DNA of 54,801 nucleotides from Rhodobacterales bacterium (lineage in GTDB: Bacteria; Pseudomonadota; Alphaproteobacteria; Rhodobacterales; Rhodobacteraceae): the NCBI GenBank assembly GCA_013297695.1, contig JAAFHX010000004.1:1-54801 (forward strand), read 5' to 3'. Within the stretch, counting starts at the first letter, position 1. Each line of letters opens with the position of its first letter. Below are positions 8,693-17,957 of the stretch, in pieces. The notes beneath the pieces were generated by a model. That model ran no database searches. It was not told the origin of the DNA and saw nothing but the letters and a program-made list of their open reading frames with translations. Both the position numbers and the translations under genes were made by a program.

Positions 8693-8851
8693 GGACGACT
8701 CCTTATGCCTTCGTGAACAACGGTCCGTTCCCAAAGTCTGCGCGCGCCGCGCCCGCATGGCAAGACAATTGGCAGCCACGGACGTGAAGCTTTTGTGGCG
8801 GCCGCGAAATCTGCCGCCGTTTCGCGCAGGTCCCCCAAGATGCGGTGGCGG

Positions 8852-10162
8852 TCAGGCGTTCATCCGGTCTGCGGCCAGCGAATTCGTCTCGGTCCCGGTA
8901 ATGCGAACGCGCACCAGATCGCCCGGCTTCCCGGTGGGATCGAAAACATGAACGGCCTGCAGATGGTCGGATTTGCCCACCATCTGACCCGGCAGGCGGC
9001 CCGGCTTTTCGTACAGCACGCCAACCTCACGGCCCAGCATCGCAGCCTGCGCCGCCCGCTGTTGTGCCGCAAGCAGCGCCTGCAGCGCCTGCAGCCGCGC
9101 GTCTGCCACGGCAGGATCGACCCCCGGCTTTTCCGCCGCCGGTGTTCCGGGGCGTGCGGAGTATCTGAAACTGTAGGCCTGTCCGAAGCCCACAGCCCGG
9201 ATCAGGTCCAGCGTCGCCTGAAAATCCGCCTCGGTCTCGCCCGGAAAGCCCACGATGAAATCGGAACTCAGCAGGATGTCGGGCCGCGCGGCCCGGACCC
9301 GCGCGATCAGGTCAAGATACTGCGCCGCCGTATGCTTGCGGTTCATCGCCTTCAGGATGCGGTCCGACCCCGACTGCACCGGCAGGTGCAGATAGGGCAT
9401 CAGCTTGGGCTCGTCGCCATGCGCGGCGATCAGGTCGTCTTCCATGTCGTTGGGGTGCGAGGTGGTATAGCGGATGCGCTCCAGCCCGTCGATGCGCGCC
9501 AGCCCCCGGATCAACCCGGCCAGCCCCATCCCGTCCGCCGACCAGGCATTCACGTTCTGCCCCAGAAGCGTGATCTCGCGCACGCCGCGCGCCACCAGCC
9601 CCCGTGCCTCGTCCAGCAGGCGCGCGGAAGGTCGGCTGACTTCCGCCCCCCGCGTGTAGGGCACCACGCAAAAGGCGCAGAACTTGTCGCAGCCTTCCTG
9701 CACCGTCAGAAACGCGGTCGGCCCAAGCTGCGCCTTGCGCGCGGGCAGATGGTCGAACTTGTCCTCGGGCGGAAATTCGGTGTCGATGGCGCGTTCGCCC
9801 CCTGCCACCCGCGCCAGCATCGCGGGCAGGCGGTGATAGCTTTGCGGCCCCACCACCAGATCGACGACCTTCGACCGGCGCAGGATCTCTTCGCCCTCGG
9901 CCTGGGCGACGCAGCCGGTGACGCCGATCTTCATGCCGGGTTTCGCGGCCTTCATCGGGCGCAGGCGGCCAAGGTCGGAATAGACCTTCTCTGCCGCCTT
10001 CTCGCGAATGTGGCAGGTGTTCAGCAGGACAAGGTCGGCCTCTTCGGGGCGGTCGGTCTGCGCATAGCCTTCGGCCCCCATGGCCTCGGCCATGCGTTCG
10101 CTGTCATAGACGTTCATCTGGCAGCCGTAGGTCTTGATGAACAGCTTTTTCGGTTCCGACAT
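8852..10162 (-). CDS. miaB: tRNA-2-methylthio-N6-dimethylallyladenosine synthase
   Basis: A 436-aa radical-SAM methylthiotransferase that converts i6A37 to ms2i6A37 in tRNAs. The auxiliary iron-sulfur cluster cysteines are C14, C50 and C84. The radical-SAM CxxxCxxC motif is C158/C162/C165 in [19 protein letters not shown]-terminal TRAM domain ([26 protein letters not shown]) follows. Length and domain order match MiaB rather than RimO or MtaB. It heads the operon-like run into phoH, 160 bases downstream. Confidence 0.96.
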   Translation of the reverse strand: MSEPKKLFIKTYGCQMNVYDSERMAEAMGAEGYAQTDRPEEADLVLLNTCHIREKAAEKVYSDLGRLRPMKAAKPGMKIGVTGCVAQAEGEEILRRSKVVDLVVGPQSYHRLPAMLARVAGGERAIDTEFPPEDKFDHLPARKAQLGPTAFLTVQEGCDKFCAFCVVPYTRGAEVSRPSARLLDEARGLVARGVREITLLGQNVNAWSADGMGLAGLIRGLARIDGLERIRYTTSHPNDMEDDLIAAHGDEPKLMPYLHLPVQSGSDRILKAMNRKHTAAQYLDLIARVRAARPDILLSSDFIVGFPGETEADFQATLDLIRAVGFGQAYSFRYSARPGTPAAEKPGVDPAVADARLQALQALLAAQQRAAQAAMLGREVGVLYEKPGRLPGQMVGKSDHLQAVHVFDPTGKPGDLVRVRITGTETNSLAADRMNA

Positions 10163-10296
10163 GGCACCCGTTTCCCCGACCCGGAAGGCCGGGTTCTACA
10201 TCATCCGGCCCGGCCTGCGCAACCGCCCCGCCCGGCGTGCAGACCCCGTTAACCGATTCTGTGGCAGACCCCTGCCACGGCAAGGCGGGGGCGGGG

Positions 10297-11166
10297 ATGC
10301 GTCATGGCGGGCTGGAGGCGTTTCTGCGGCGCGGGCGCGCGACCCTGTCGCGCGGGCCGCTGGCGGTGATCCTGGCCGAAGACGGGGTCGAGGTCGCCTC
10401 GACCCTGCGGCACCACCTGTCGGCGGGATTTCGCACGGTTCTGCTGCTCGCCCACCCGGACATGCCCCTGCCGCCCGAGGCAGAGGCAGAGGTCCACCGC
10501 ATCGACCACGATGTCTTTGCCGAGGGCGCGCTGGTCGGTGCCGTCAACCGCCTGATCCGCGCCGCACCGGGTCAGTGGATCTATGCGGGCTACAATGCCG
10601 AATACCTGTTCCATCCCTTTGCGGAAACGCGGTCGGTGACCGAGATGCTGGCCTTTCATGCCGAGGAACGGCGCGAGGCGATGGCTGCCGCCGTGATCGA
10701 CCTTTACGCCGCCGATCTTGACTGCACACCCTCTGCCGTCTGTCGCGAAACAGCCATGTTCGACCGCCTTGGCTACCATGCGCTGGACCGCCCCGACCCT
10801 GCCCGGCCGGGGCAGGTTCTGGACCGCCAGCGCGACCTGTACGGCGGCCTGCGCTGGCGGTTCGAGGAACACATCCCCGCCGACCGCCGCCGGATCGACC
10901 GGATCGCGCTGTTCCGTGCCCGCCCGGGGCTGGAGATGAGGCCGGACTTCACCTTCAACGTTCCGGAATACAACACCCGTGCCTGCCCCTGGCACCGCAA
11001 CCTGACCGCCGCCGTCTGCTCGTTCCGCACGGCCAAGGCGCTGAGGGTGAACCCTGCCAGCAGCTTCGCGATTTCCGGATTTCGCTGGCCGGGTTCGGCC
11101 CCGTTCCACTGGCGCGCGCAGCAGTTGATGGACCTTGGGCTGATGGAGTCGGGGCAGTGGTTCTGA
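10297..11166 (+). CDS. Unrecognised 289-aa protein
   Basis: A complete high-GC gene with host-like codon use that I cannot assign. The N-terminal third (PLAVILAEDGVEVASTLRHH, then FRTVLLLAHPDM) has a strand-helix-strand pattern faintly like the nucleotide-binding start of GT-A glycosyltransferases; this is weak inference. The C-terminal part is rich in Trp, Arg and Pro, with a striking NVPEYNTRACPWHRN block and an end QLMDLGLMESGQWF, suggesting a conserved functional region. No signal peptide or membrane helix is seen. The chosen ATG has GGCGGGG upstream; an in-frame start 60 bases earlier is possible. It sits immediately left of an AT-rich methyltransferase/glycosyltransferase patch but does not share its composition. 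Confidence 0.75.
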   Translation: MRHGGLEAFLRRGRATLSRGPLAVILAEDGVEVASTLRHHLSAGFRTVLLLAHPDMPLPPEAEAEVHRIDHDVFAEGALVGAVNRLIRAAPGQWIYAGYNAEYLFHPFAETRSVTEMLAFHAEERREAMAAAVIDLYAADLDCTPSAVCRETAMFDRLGYHALDRPDPARPGQVLDRQRDLYGGLRWRFEEHIPADRRRIDRIALFRARPGLEMRPDFTFNVPEYNTRACPWHRNLTAAVCSFRTAKALRVNPASSFAISGFRWPGSAPFHWRAQQLMDLGLMESGQWF

Positions 11167-11383
11167 TCGCACGATTAAAAAACCGTGAGAAGCGACTCGT
11201 TTCCCCGTTCGAATTGATCCATGAACGAACGCGTTATGGTGGGTGAAAAATCAAATTCTGTTGACCATGGCTGTAGGCCAAGATACTGTACACTATGAGG
11301 GTTTGTGTTGGGATGTAAATCCGCGCGTTGTTTCAGGCAGGCCAGTGGCGATCAACTCCACCTTAGCTCGAGGAAAAATAAAA

Positions 11384-12253
11384 ATGTACAATTTCGACGC
11401 TCGCCAAAAGCTGCTTTTGTCTCAATCCGACACTATGGGTCTTGGGCTGGAAATTGGCCCCAGCTATTCCCCCGTGGCCCCCAAAAAAAGTGGGCTGAAC
11501 GTGAAGATTGCAGATTACATCGGTCGTCAAGCCTTGCGGGAGAAGTACGCTGCCGCTGAAGGGGTTGATATTGATCGTATAGAAGAAGTTGACTACGTTC
11601 TTGGCCCGCGCACTATTGGAGAGGTGATTGAAGAGAGAGCCTGCTTCGATTTCATAATTGCATCGCATGTCATTGAACACATGCCAGATCTTCTTGGATT
11701 CCTGCAGGATTGTCAGGCTCTCCTCAAACCTGGCGGTGTGTTGTCTCTTGCTGTTCCGGACAAGCGTGCCTGCTTCGATTTTCTTTCGCCTGTGACCACA
11801 ACCGGAGAGGTGCTTCAAGCTAACTTCCGGAAGGATCGCATGCCGACCCGACGCGCAGTCTTTGACCATGAAGCAAATCGCATCACACTCGATGGCAAGA
11901 TTGCTTGGGAGTATGGGTCGGGCGGGCGGGTCGATTTGGCAGGCGACATCAAGCACGCAAAGCATATGTTCGATATCAGTCAAGAAGAATACATAGATGT
12001 GCACGTCTGGCGTTTCGTTCCTTCAAGTTTTCGCCTTATCCTTTCTGATCTTCGGGAACTGGGGATGTTAAACCTCCACGAGAAGGCATTTCTGACCACA
12101 TCCAATTTTGAGTTCTATGTGTTTCTATCATCGACCGCCCAGAGTCCGCGCACTGATCGCAAACAATTGCTACTTCAATCCTTGGCCGAACAGCAACAAC
12201 AACAAATCAAAGCGACCGATGGACGTATCGAAGCAATTCACGAGAAACGCTAG
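11384..12253 (+). CDS. Class I SAM-dependent methyltransferase (type 11 like), AT-rich
   Basis: A 289-aa protein with SAM motif I at GLEIGPS (about residues 21-27) and the downstream FDFIIASHVIEHMPD (motif II region) and LLKPGGVLSLAVPDKR (motif III region). The C-terminus ends in a Gln-rich, probably coiled stretch. Members of this kind are often found in polysaccharide or glycan loci, which fits the glycosyltransferase next door. I chose the ATG with GAGGA upstream; the frame is open 47 codons further to a GTG at 11243 that lacks a ribosome site. Base composition is about 40% GC in a counted line against about 67% nearby, so recent transfer is likely. The 3' end overlaps the convergent glycosyltransferase by 47 bases. 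Confidence 0.82.
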   Translation: MYNFDARQKLLLSQSDTMGLGLEIGPSYSPVAPKKSGLNVKIADYIGRQALREKYAAAEGVDIDRIEEVDYVLGPRTIGEVIEERACFDFIIASHVIEHMPDLLGFLQDCQALLKPGGVLSLAVPDKRACFDFLSPVTTTGEVLQANFRKDRMPTRRAVFDHEANRITLDGKIAWEYGSGGRVDLAGDIKHAKHMFDISQEEYIDVHVWRFVPSSFRLILSDLRELGMLNLHEKAFLTTSNFEFYVFLSSTAQSPRTDRKQLLLQSLAEQQQQQIKATDGRIEAIHEKR

Positions 12254-13220
12254 ACAGCTTTCCCGACCTAAACCTGCCAATTGTAGGTGAGTACCTCATG
12301 AACTTCTTTTGAACCTTTCTGTTCAGGGAAGGAATAACCACATTTAGGTCTGCCCATGCTTGGTCCAGTCTCGCTTTGTCCTCCGCCCGGGAAGCGGAAA
12401 TGAAGTCACTGTACGCATGTCTGAAAAATCTTGGGCCTATTACGTCTCGCGTCCAGAACTGTTCCAATCGATGATCGTCAGGAAAAGCTTCGATCAATTT
12501 TCGGAAATAGATCATTCGAGACTTCGCCATTCGTGGACTGAAGGACGTAGAATTGGAATAAATTCGCCACTTGGTAACTGACTCGTTCACATAAGAGAGA
12601 TCGTAACCTTTGTAAAACATTCTCAAGAAAAGATCGTCATCTTCGTATCCGGAAAGTCGCTCATCAAACCATCCGACGTCGATTACAGCCTGCTTTGAAA
12701 CCAATGAGGCCCCGGGAAGAATGAACATGTCTTTTCCAAGGCAATCATGAAGTGATTTCTTAGGATGTGGCGGTACGATATCCAAGACACCGTGAATTAT
12801 CATTCGACCATCGCGGTCAATCTGATCGAGGTTGCCATATACAACTCCGACTGGTCGCTTCTCGCTTGTCCGGCGCGAATTCTGAATTCTTACAAGCCGA
12901 CGCTTCAATACTGAGATATGATCTCTGAGCCATACATCGTCCTGGTCGAGTAGCGCTATATGACTGCAGTCGGTGTGCCGAATAGCCATATTCCGTGCAG
13001 ACGATTGTCCCCCATTTTCCTTCCTTAGTACCGTAACAGGGAAGGACTTTGCAATCCTCTCAACTATGGCAAGCCCCCGACCGTCGTCATTGGACCCATC
13101 GTCGACCACAATAACTTCGTCCGGCTTCTCTGACTGATCAAAGACACTGAGCAAACATTCCTCAATGAACTTCTCACCATTATACAGAGGCACAACCGCT
13201 GCTACGCTGCAAGTTTGCAA
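12207..13220 (-). CDS. Family 2 glycosyltransferase, AT-rich
   Basis: A 337-aa GT-A-fold enzyme. It opens with AAVVPLYNGEKFIEECLLSV and VIVVDDGSNDDG (D40, D41), followed by GGQSSARNMAI and the nucleotide-sugar/metal motif LLDQDDVW (92-95). The acceptor region contains DERLSGYEDDDLFLRM, an ED motif used as catalytic base in this family. It would transfer a sugar to a surface glycan; donor and acceptor are unknown. Start is a TTG with AGGAG seven bases upstream. Low GC and rare codons match the overlapping methyltransferase, so both were probably acquired together. Confidence 0.9.
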   Translation of the reverse strand: MQTCSVAAVVPLYNGEKFIEECLLSVFDQSEKPDEVIVVDDGSNDDGRGLAIVERIAKSFPVTVLRKENGGQSSARNMAIRHTDCSHIALLDQDDVWLRDHISVLKRRLVRIQNSRRTSEKRPVGVVYGNLDQIDRDGRMIIHGVLDIVPPHPKKSLHDCLGKDMFILPGASLVSKQAVIDVGWFDERLSGYEDDDLFLRMFYKGYDLSYVNESVTKWRIYSNSTSFSPRMAKSRMIYFRKLIEAFPDDHRLEQFWTRDVIGPRFFRHAYSDFISASRAEDKARLDQAWADLNVVIPSLNRKVQKKFMRYSPTIGRFRSGKLSSVSRELLRYVHRSL

Positions 13221-13372
13221 TCGTGATCTCCTGAACTTCTACAAGATGGCGTGCGTTACCATAAGGTTAGCGAGTCGGCAAGCCACAACCGACATAACGT
13301 CTATGTAGGATTTCTTGCCGATTCGTCGCGGCCCTGACACCGGGCAATCCGTTTTTGGAATTTGCAGCCAGT

Positions 13373-14467
13373 TTAATCCGCCGCTTCCAGCATCGGATAG
13401 TCGGTATAGCCCTCGGCCCCGCCGCCGTAGAAGGTCGCGCGGTCGGCCTTGTTCAGGGGTGCATTCCGACGCAGGCGTTCCACCAGATCGGGGTTCGCGA
13501 TGAAGGGCACGCCGAACGCCACGGCATCCGCCCGACCGCTTGCAACAGCCTCCATCGCCATGGTCCGGTCATAGCCGTTGTTGGCGATGTACACGCCCCG
13601 GAACCGTGCCCGCAGCGCCGCGATGTCCTGCCCGGCAGGCAGATCGCGCGACCCGCCGGTCTGACCCTCGACCATGTGCAGGTAGGCCAGCCCCGCGGCA
13701 TCGACGATATCCACAGCCGCCCCGAAGGTGGTCATCGGGTCGCTGTCCGACACGCCGTTCGCATTCGAGAACGGGCTGAGCCGGATACCCACATGATCGG
13801 CGTCCCATGCGCCCACGACCGCCGCCACAACCTCGGCCAGCAGGCGCGTGCGGTTCGCGACCGATCCGCCATAGCCGTCGGTCCGGTGGTTCGACCCGGT
13901 GGCCAGGAACTGGTGGATCAGATAGCCGTTGGCCGCGTGGATTTCGACGCCATCAAATCCGGCGGCGCGGGCGTTCGCGGTGGCATGGGCATAGTCGGCC
14001 ACAATGCGTGGCAGTTCGGCGGTTTCCAGCGCGCGCGGCACAGAAGTGTCCACGAATCCCGTGCCGTCAAAAGTCTTGGTCCCGGCACCAATCGCCGAGG
14101 GGGCGACCGGGGCCTTGCCGCCCTGTTGCAGGCTGGTGTGCGACACCCGGCCCACATGCCACAGTTGCAGCACGATCCGACCGCCCGCCCCATGCACGGC
14201 ATCGGTCACGGCCCGCCATCCCGCCACCTGCGCTGCCGAATAGATGCCCGGCGTCCAGGCATAGCCCTTGCCTTCGGGGGTGATCTGCGTCGCTTCGGTG
14301 ATGATGAGCCCGGCCGTCGCGCGCTGGCGATAGTACTCGACATGCAGCGCCGTGGGCGTGTCATCCTCGGGGCGGGCGCGGTTTCGGGTCAGCGGGGCCA
14401 TCACGACCCGGTTGGCCATGTCGATCTTGCCTGCGTGCAGCGGGCTGAAAAGCGTTCTATCGGTCAT
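13373..14467 (-). CDS. Old Yellow Enzyme family NADH:flavin oxidoreductase (alkene reductase)
   Basis: A 364-aa FMN-dependent TIM-barrel enzyme of the NemA/OYE type, reducing electrophilic alkenes or nitro compounds with NAD(P)H. FMN-binding MAPLTRNRA is near the N-terminus. The substrate-binding pair H177/N180 in EIHAANGYLIHQFL is intact, as is the YGGSVANRTRLL block. The C-terminal FIANPDLVERL is typical. It lies alone between the AT-rich island and irr. The physiological substrate cannot be inferred. Confidence 0.92.
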   Translation of the reverse strand: MTDRTLFSPLHAGKIDMANRVVMAPLTRNRARPEDDTPTALHVEYYRQRATAGLIITEATQITPEGKGYAWTPGIYSAAQVAGWRAVTDAVHGAGGRIVLQLWHVGRVSHTSLQQGGKAPVAPSAIGAGTKTFDGTGFVDTSVPRALETAELPRIVADYAHATANARAAGFDGVEIHAANGYLIHQFLATGSNHRTDGYGGSVANRTRLLAEVVAAVVGAWDADHVGIRLSPFSNANGVSDSDPMTTFGAAVDIVDAAGLAYLHMVEGQTGGSRDLPAGQDIAALRARFRGVYIANNGYDRTMAMEAVASGRADAVAFGVPFIANPDLVERLRRNAPLNKADRATFYGGGAEGYTDYPMLEAAD

Positions 14468-14623
14468 GGTGATTCATCCTGTGGTTTGCGACAGTGGCCT
14501 GATCACCGGAACGGCGGTCGGCTGTCTTCCTGTGTCTGCAAACATTATCTGGACCTGCTGCCTGCGGATGCAACCTGCATCGGCGCAGGTCCGCCCTGCG
14601 CAGACGTCAAAGGTCCCGTGCCG

Positions 14624-15040
14624 TCAGATGCGGCGCAGACGGATCACCACATCGACGCGGCTGACCTCGGTTCCCTCGGGGGCCAGGGGCAGGTTGGCGA
14701 TCAGCAACTGGTCCACCGGCGCATCGGTCAACTCGCCCCGGTCTTCCCAGTAGAAATGCGGATGATCGTCCATCCGGGTGTCGAAATAGCTGCGGTGGCC
14801 GTCAACCACCACTTCCTGCATCAGACCGGCCTCGCAGAAGGCGCGCAGGGTGTTGTACACGGTGGCAAGGCTCACCCGCTCGCCGCTGTCCAGACAGGCC
14901 GCATACAGCCCCTCGGCAGTGACGTGGCGGTTCTCGCCGTCGCCGACCAGCAGTTCAGCCAGCGCCACGCGCTGCCGCGTGGGCCGCAGCCCGCCCCGCG
15001 CCAGCCATGCAGCACCGCGTTCTGCCGAAATCTGCGCCAT
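14624..15040 (-). CDS. irr: Irr-type Fur family transcriptional regulator
   Basis: A 138-aa Fur-superfamily repressor. The winged helix includes [14 protein letters not shown] and [13 protein letters not shown]. The HPHFYWED segment carries H93 and H95, the histidine pair associated with haem sensing in Irr proteins; the Fur metal-site CxxC cysteines are absent. Irr controls iron and haem genes in alphaproteobacteria. The ATG has GAGGGG five bases upstream and lies 25 bases inside the predicted transcript start, whereas a GTG nine codons earlier would fall at that start. It is divergent from fabA. Confidence 0.85.
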   Translation of the reverse strand: MAQISAERGAAWLARGGLRPTRQRVALAELLVGDGENRHVTAEGLYAACLDSGERVSLATVYNTLRAFCEAGLMQEVVVDGHRSYFDTRMDDHPHFYWEDRGELTDAPVDQLLIANLPLAPEGTEVSRVDVVIRLRRI

Positions 15041-15071
15041 CTTTCCCCTCGACCACCCTTTTGTCACCCTC

Positions 15072-15101
15072 CATATACGCGCCGTTGTCGCAGATTTTCA
15101 A
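15072..15101 (-). promoter_or_regulatory. Candidate irr promoter
   Basis: On the minus strand TTGAAA (15101-15096) and TATATG (15077-15072) are separated by 18 bases, a good sigma-70 match in otherwise GC-rich DNA. The predicted start near 15065 leaves a short leader to the irr ATG. No clear Irr-box palindrome was identified around it. Confidence 0.5.
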
Positions 15102-15237
15102 TGGGAATCCCGCCGCAACGCACCCGCCGTCGGGTCACGATCCGGGCACCCGGCCTTGCAACTGCGCCACCCCGGATGCTACAGCACAGGTGCAACATGC
15201 CGTAACAGACCGTGACCGAATACAGGAGCCGAAGCCC

Positions 15238-15747
15238 ATGGGGGTATACCCTACGCGTTTCGACAAGGACGACCTGCTGAAATGCGCGCGCGGCGCGTTG
15301 TTCGGGCCGGGCAACGCGCAGTTGCCGGAGCCGCCGATGCTGATGATGGACCGCATCACCGATATCAGCGAAGACGGCGGCGAACATGGCAAGGGCCATG
15401 TGGTGGCCGAATTCGACATCACGCCCGACCTTTGGTTCTTTGCCTGCCACTTTCCCGGCAACCCGATCATGCCGGGCTGCCTGGGCCTTGACGGGCTGTG
15501 GCAACTGACCGGGTTCAACCTGGGCTGGCGCGGCTGGCAGGGGCGCGGCTATGCGCTTGGCGTGGGCGAGGTCAAGCTGACCGGCATGGTCCGCCCTGAC
15601 CGCAGGCTGCTGACCTACCACGTCGATTTCACCAAGGCCCTGCAGACCCGCCGCCTGACCATGGGCGTCGCCGACGGCCGGGTCGAGGCGGATGGCGAGG
15701 TGATCTACCTTGTCAAGGACATGAAGGTCGCGCTGTCGGCAAGCTGA
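15238..15747 (+). CDS. fabA: 3-hydroxydecanoyl-ACP dehydratase/isomerase
   Basis: A 169-aa hotdog-fold enzyme that dehydrates 3-hydroxyacyl-ACP and isomerises trans-2- to cis-3-decenoyl-ACP, the branch point for unsaturated fatty acids. The active-site H71 ([15 protein letters not shown]) and D85 (GLDGLWQ) match E. coli H70 and D84. Length is standard. AGGAG lies ten bases before the ATG. The frame is open further upstream but the added residues lack conservation. First gene of fabA-fabB-fabI. Confidence 0.97.
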   Translation: MGVYPTRFDKDDLLKCARGALFGPGNAQLPEPPMLMMDRITDISEDGGEHGKGHVVAEFDITPDLWFFACHFPGNPIMPGCLGLDGLWQLTGFNLGWRGWQGRGYALGVGEVKLTGMVRPDRRLLTYHVDFTKALQTRRLTMGVADGRVEADGEVIYLVKDMKVALSAS

Positions 15748-15771
15748 CCGCACTGCGAAGGAGGACTGCCC

Positions 15772-17001
15772 ATGCGTCGCGTCGTCATCACCGGGATCGG
15801 CATCGTTTCGCCCATCGGCAACACGGCCGCCGAGGTCGAGGCGTCGCTCCGTGCCGGGAAATCCGGCATCATCTTTGCCGAAGACTATGCCGAACACGGC
15901 TTTCGCAGCCGGGTGAAGGGCCAGCCGAACATCGTGCTGGAAGACAACATCGACAAGCGCGACCTGCGCTTCATGGGTGACGGGGCCGCCTATGCCTTCA
16001 TCGCGATGCGCGACGCCATCGCCGACGCAGGCCTTGCGCCGGGCGAGGTGTCGAACGAACGCACCGGCCTTGTCGTCGGCTCGGGCGGGCCATCGACCAA
16101 ATCCTTTTACCGCGCGCACAACATCGTGCGCGAAAGCGGCAGCCCCAAGAAGATCGGCCCGTTCGGCGTGACCAAGGGCATGTCCTCCACCACATCTGCC
16201 TGCCTGGCCACGCCGTTCAGGATCAAGGGCGTGAACTATTCCATCACCTCCGCCTGCTCCACCTCGGCGCATTGCATCGGGAACGGCACCGAACTGATCC
16301 AGATGGGCAAGCAGGACATCGTCTTTGCCGGCGGCGGCGAGGAACTGGACTGGACGCTGTCCTGCCTGTTCGACGCAATGGGCGCGATGAGCAGCAAGTA
16401 CAATGACGCCCCGACGACGGCATCGCGCCCCTATGACGCCACGCGCGACGGGTTCGTGATCGCGGGCGGCGGCGGGATCGTGGTGCTGGAAGAGATGGGC
16501 CATGCGCTTGCGCGCGGCGCGAAGATCTACGCCGAGGTCACGGGCTACGGCGCCACGTCGGATGGCAGCGACATGGTCGCCCCTTCGGGCGAGGGGGGCG
16601 AGCGGGCGATGAAACAGGCGCTGTCCACCCTGCCTGCGGGCCGCAGCATCGATTACATCAACAGCCACGGCACCTCGACCGTGGTCGGCGACGTGACCGA
16701 GATCGAGGCGATCCGCCGCGTCTTCGGCAACCGTACCACCCCGCCGATCTCGTCCACCAAGTCGCTTACGGGACATTCGCAGGGGGCAACCGGCGTGCAC
16801 GAGGCGATCTATTCGCTCCTCATGCTGGACCGCGGCTTCATCGCCGCCTCGGCCAATGTGACCGATCTCGACCCGGCCCTGCTGCCGGGCGAAATCCTTA
16901 CCACGATGCGTGACAACGTGGTGCTCGATTCCGTCCTGTCGAACAGCTTCGGCTTCGGGGGCACCAACGCCACGCTGATCATGAGCAAGTATCAAGGCTG
17001 A
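15772..17001 (+). CDS. fabB: Beta-ketoacyl-ACP synthase I
   Basis: A 409-aa condensing enzyme of type II fatty-acid synthesis that elongates cis-3-decenoyl-ACP. The nucleophile is C162 in SACSTSAHC; the two catalytic histidines lie in NSHGTST and SLTGHSQG, and the GFGGTNAT end is intact. Pairing with fabA immediately upstream marks the FabB rather than FabF type. A GAAGGAGG lies just before the ATG. Confidence 0.96.
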   Translation: MRRVVITGIGIVSPIGNTAAEVEASLRAGKSGIIFAEDYAEHGFRSRVKGQPNIVLEDNIDKRDLRFMGDGAAYAFIAMRDAIADAGLAPGEVSNERTGLVVGSGGPSTKSFYRAHNIVRESGSPKKIGPFGVTKGMSSTTSACLATPFRIKGVNYSITSACSTSAHCIGNGTELIQMGKQDIVFAGGGEELDWTLSCLFDAMGAMSSKYNDAPTTASRPYDATRDGFVIAGGGGIVVLEEMGHALARGAKIYAEVTGYGATSDGSDMVAPSGEGGERAMKQALSTLPAGRSIDYINSHGTSTVVGDVTEIEAIRRVFGNRTTPPISSTKSLTGHSQGATGVHEAIYSLLMLDRGFIAASANVTDLDPALLPGEILTTMRDNVVLDSVLSNSFGFGGTNATLIMSKYQG

Positions 17002-17025
17002 AGACAGCCGTCGAAGGGACAGGGA

Positions 17026-17814
17026 ATGGCCGAACTCCTGAAAGGCAAGCGCGGCCTTGTGATGGGCGTCGCGAACGAACGGTCCATCGCCTGGGGCATC
17101 GCGCGCGCCATGGCCGCAGAGGGGGCCGAACTGGCCTTCTCGTATCAGGGCGAGGCGTTTGGAAAGCGGGTGGAGCCGCTGGCGGCTTCGGTCGGTTCGG
17201 ATTTCCTGGTCGATGTCGACGTGATGAACGACGCCTCTCTGGATGCCTGCTTTGGCGCATTGGCCGACAGGTGGGCAACGCTGGATTTCCTGGTCCATGC
17301 CATTGCGTTTTCGGACAAGACCGAACTGACGGGGCGCTTCATCAACACCTCGCGCGAGAATTTCCGGAATTCGCTCAGCATCAGTTGCTTCAGCTTCATC
17401 GACGTGTCGCGCCGCGCGGCGGCGTTGATGCCCGATGGCGGCACACTGCTGACGCTGACCTTCCAGGGGTCGAACCGGGTGACGCCGAACTACAACGTGA
17501 TGGGCGTGGCCAAGGCCGCGCTGGAAAGCGCCGTGCGCTATCTTGCGAACGACCTCGGGCCGCAGAAGATTCGTGTGAACGCGATCAGCCCGGGGCCGAT
17601 GAAGACGCTGGCCGGGGCCGCCATCGGCGGGGCGCGGGCCACGTTCCGCCAGACCGAGGCGAACGCGCCCTTGCGGTCGAACGCCACGCTGGAGGCGGTC
17701 GGCGGGACGGCGGTCTATCTCGCGTCGGACTACGGCGCCTGCACCACCGGCGAAATCATTCGCGTGGACGGCGGTTATCACGTCCTGGGGATGCCGCAGC
17801 CCGAGAACATGTGA
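17026..17814 (+). CDS. fabI: Enoyl-ACP reductase (NADH)
   Basis: A 262-aa short-chain-dehydrogenase-like enzyme carrying out the last step of each fatty-acid elongation round. The N-terminal GVANERSIAWGIA is the FabI version of the nucleotide-binding loop. The catalytic Tyr-(x6)-Lys pair is Y156/K163 in YNVMGVAKAALE, and NAISPGPMKTLA follows. It is the triclosan-sensitive enzyme class in other bacteria. Third gene of the fab operon, 24 bases after fabB. Confidence 0.95.
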   Translation: MAELLKGKRGLVMGVANERSIAWGIARAMAAEGAELAFSYQGEAFGKRVEPLAASVGSDFLVDVDVMNDASLDACFGALADRWATLDFLVHAIAFSDKTELTGRFINTSRENFRNSLSISCFSFIDVSRRAAALMPDGGTLLTLTFQGSNRVTPNYNVMGVAKAALESAVRYLANDLGPQKIRVNAISPGPMKTLAGAAIGGARATFRQTEANAPLRSNATLEAVGGTAVYLASDYGACTTGEIIRVDGGYHVLGMPQPENM

Positions 17815-17840
17815 CCGCCCGTCCCGTGGCACGACCCGCC

Positions 17841-17951
17841 CGTAGGGTGCGTGCTTGCACGCACCGCTCATCCCAATCCGCGTAGGGTGCAGGCTTGCAC
17901 GCACCGTCGCCCGGGCGTCGGCGGGCGGTGCGTGCAAGCACGCACCCTACG
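17841..17951. repeat. Cluster of three 26-bp REP-like palindromic units
   Basis: Three copies of one unit beginning CGTAGGGTGCGTGCTTGCAC occur at 17841-17866 (+), 17881-17906 (+, one base changed in the palindrome) and 17926-17951 (inverted). Each unit has an internal GTGCGTGC/GCACGCAC dyad, and the inverted copy can also pair with either direct copy to form a long stem. They lie in the convergent gap between fabI and a VOC gene. Such elements are dispersed intergenic repeats in many proteobacteria and may also act as terminators. Confidence 0.85.
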
Positions 17952-17957
17952 CGCCGC

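Noticed and set aside
11243-11383. Extended N-terminus (47 residues) of the methyltransferase from a GTG
   Set aside because: No ribosome site before the GTG, whereas GAGGA precedes the inner ATG and the conserved fold starts just after it.
15064-17937. A 957-codon minus-strand frame across fabA, fabB and fabI
   Set aside because: It is fully antisense to three genes with intact catalytic motifs and is low-complexity Arg/Gly/His-rich.
17841-17951. Possible CRISPR array
   Set aside because: Only three units, one inverted, each itself palindromic, and spacing without spacer character; REP-like elements fit better. No cas genes are seen.
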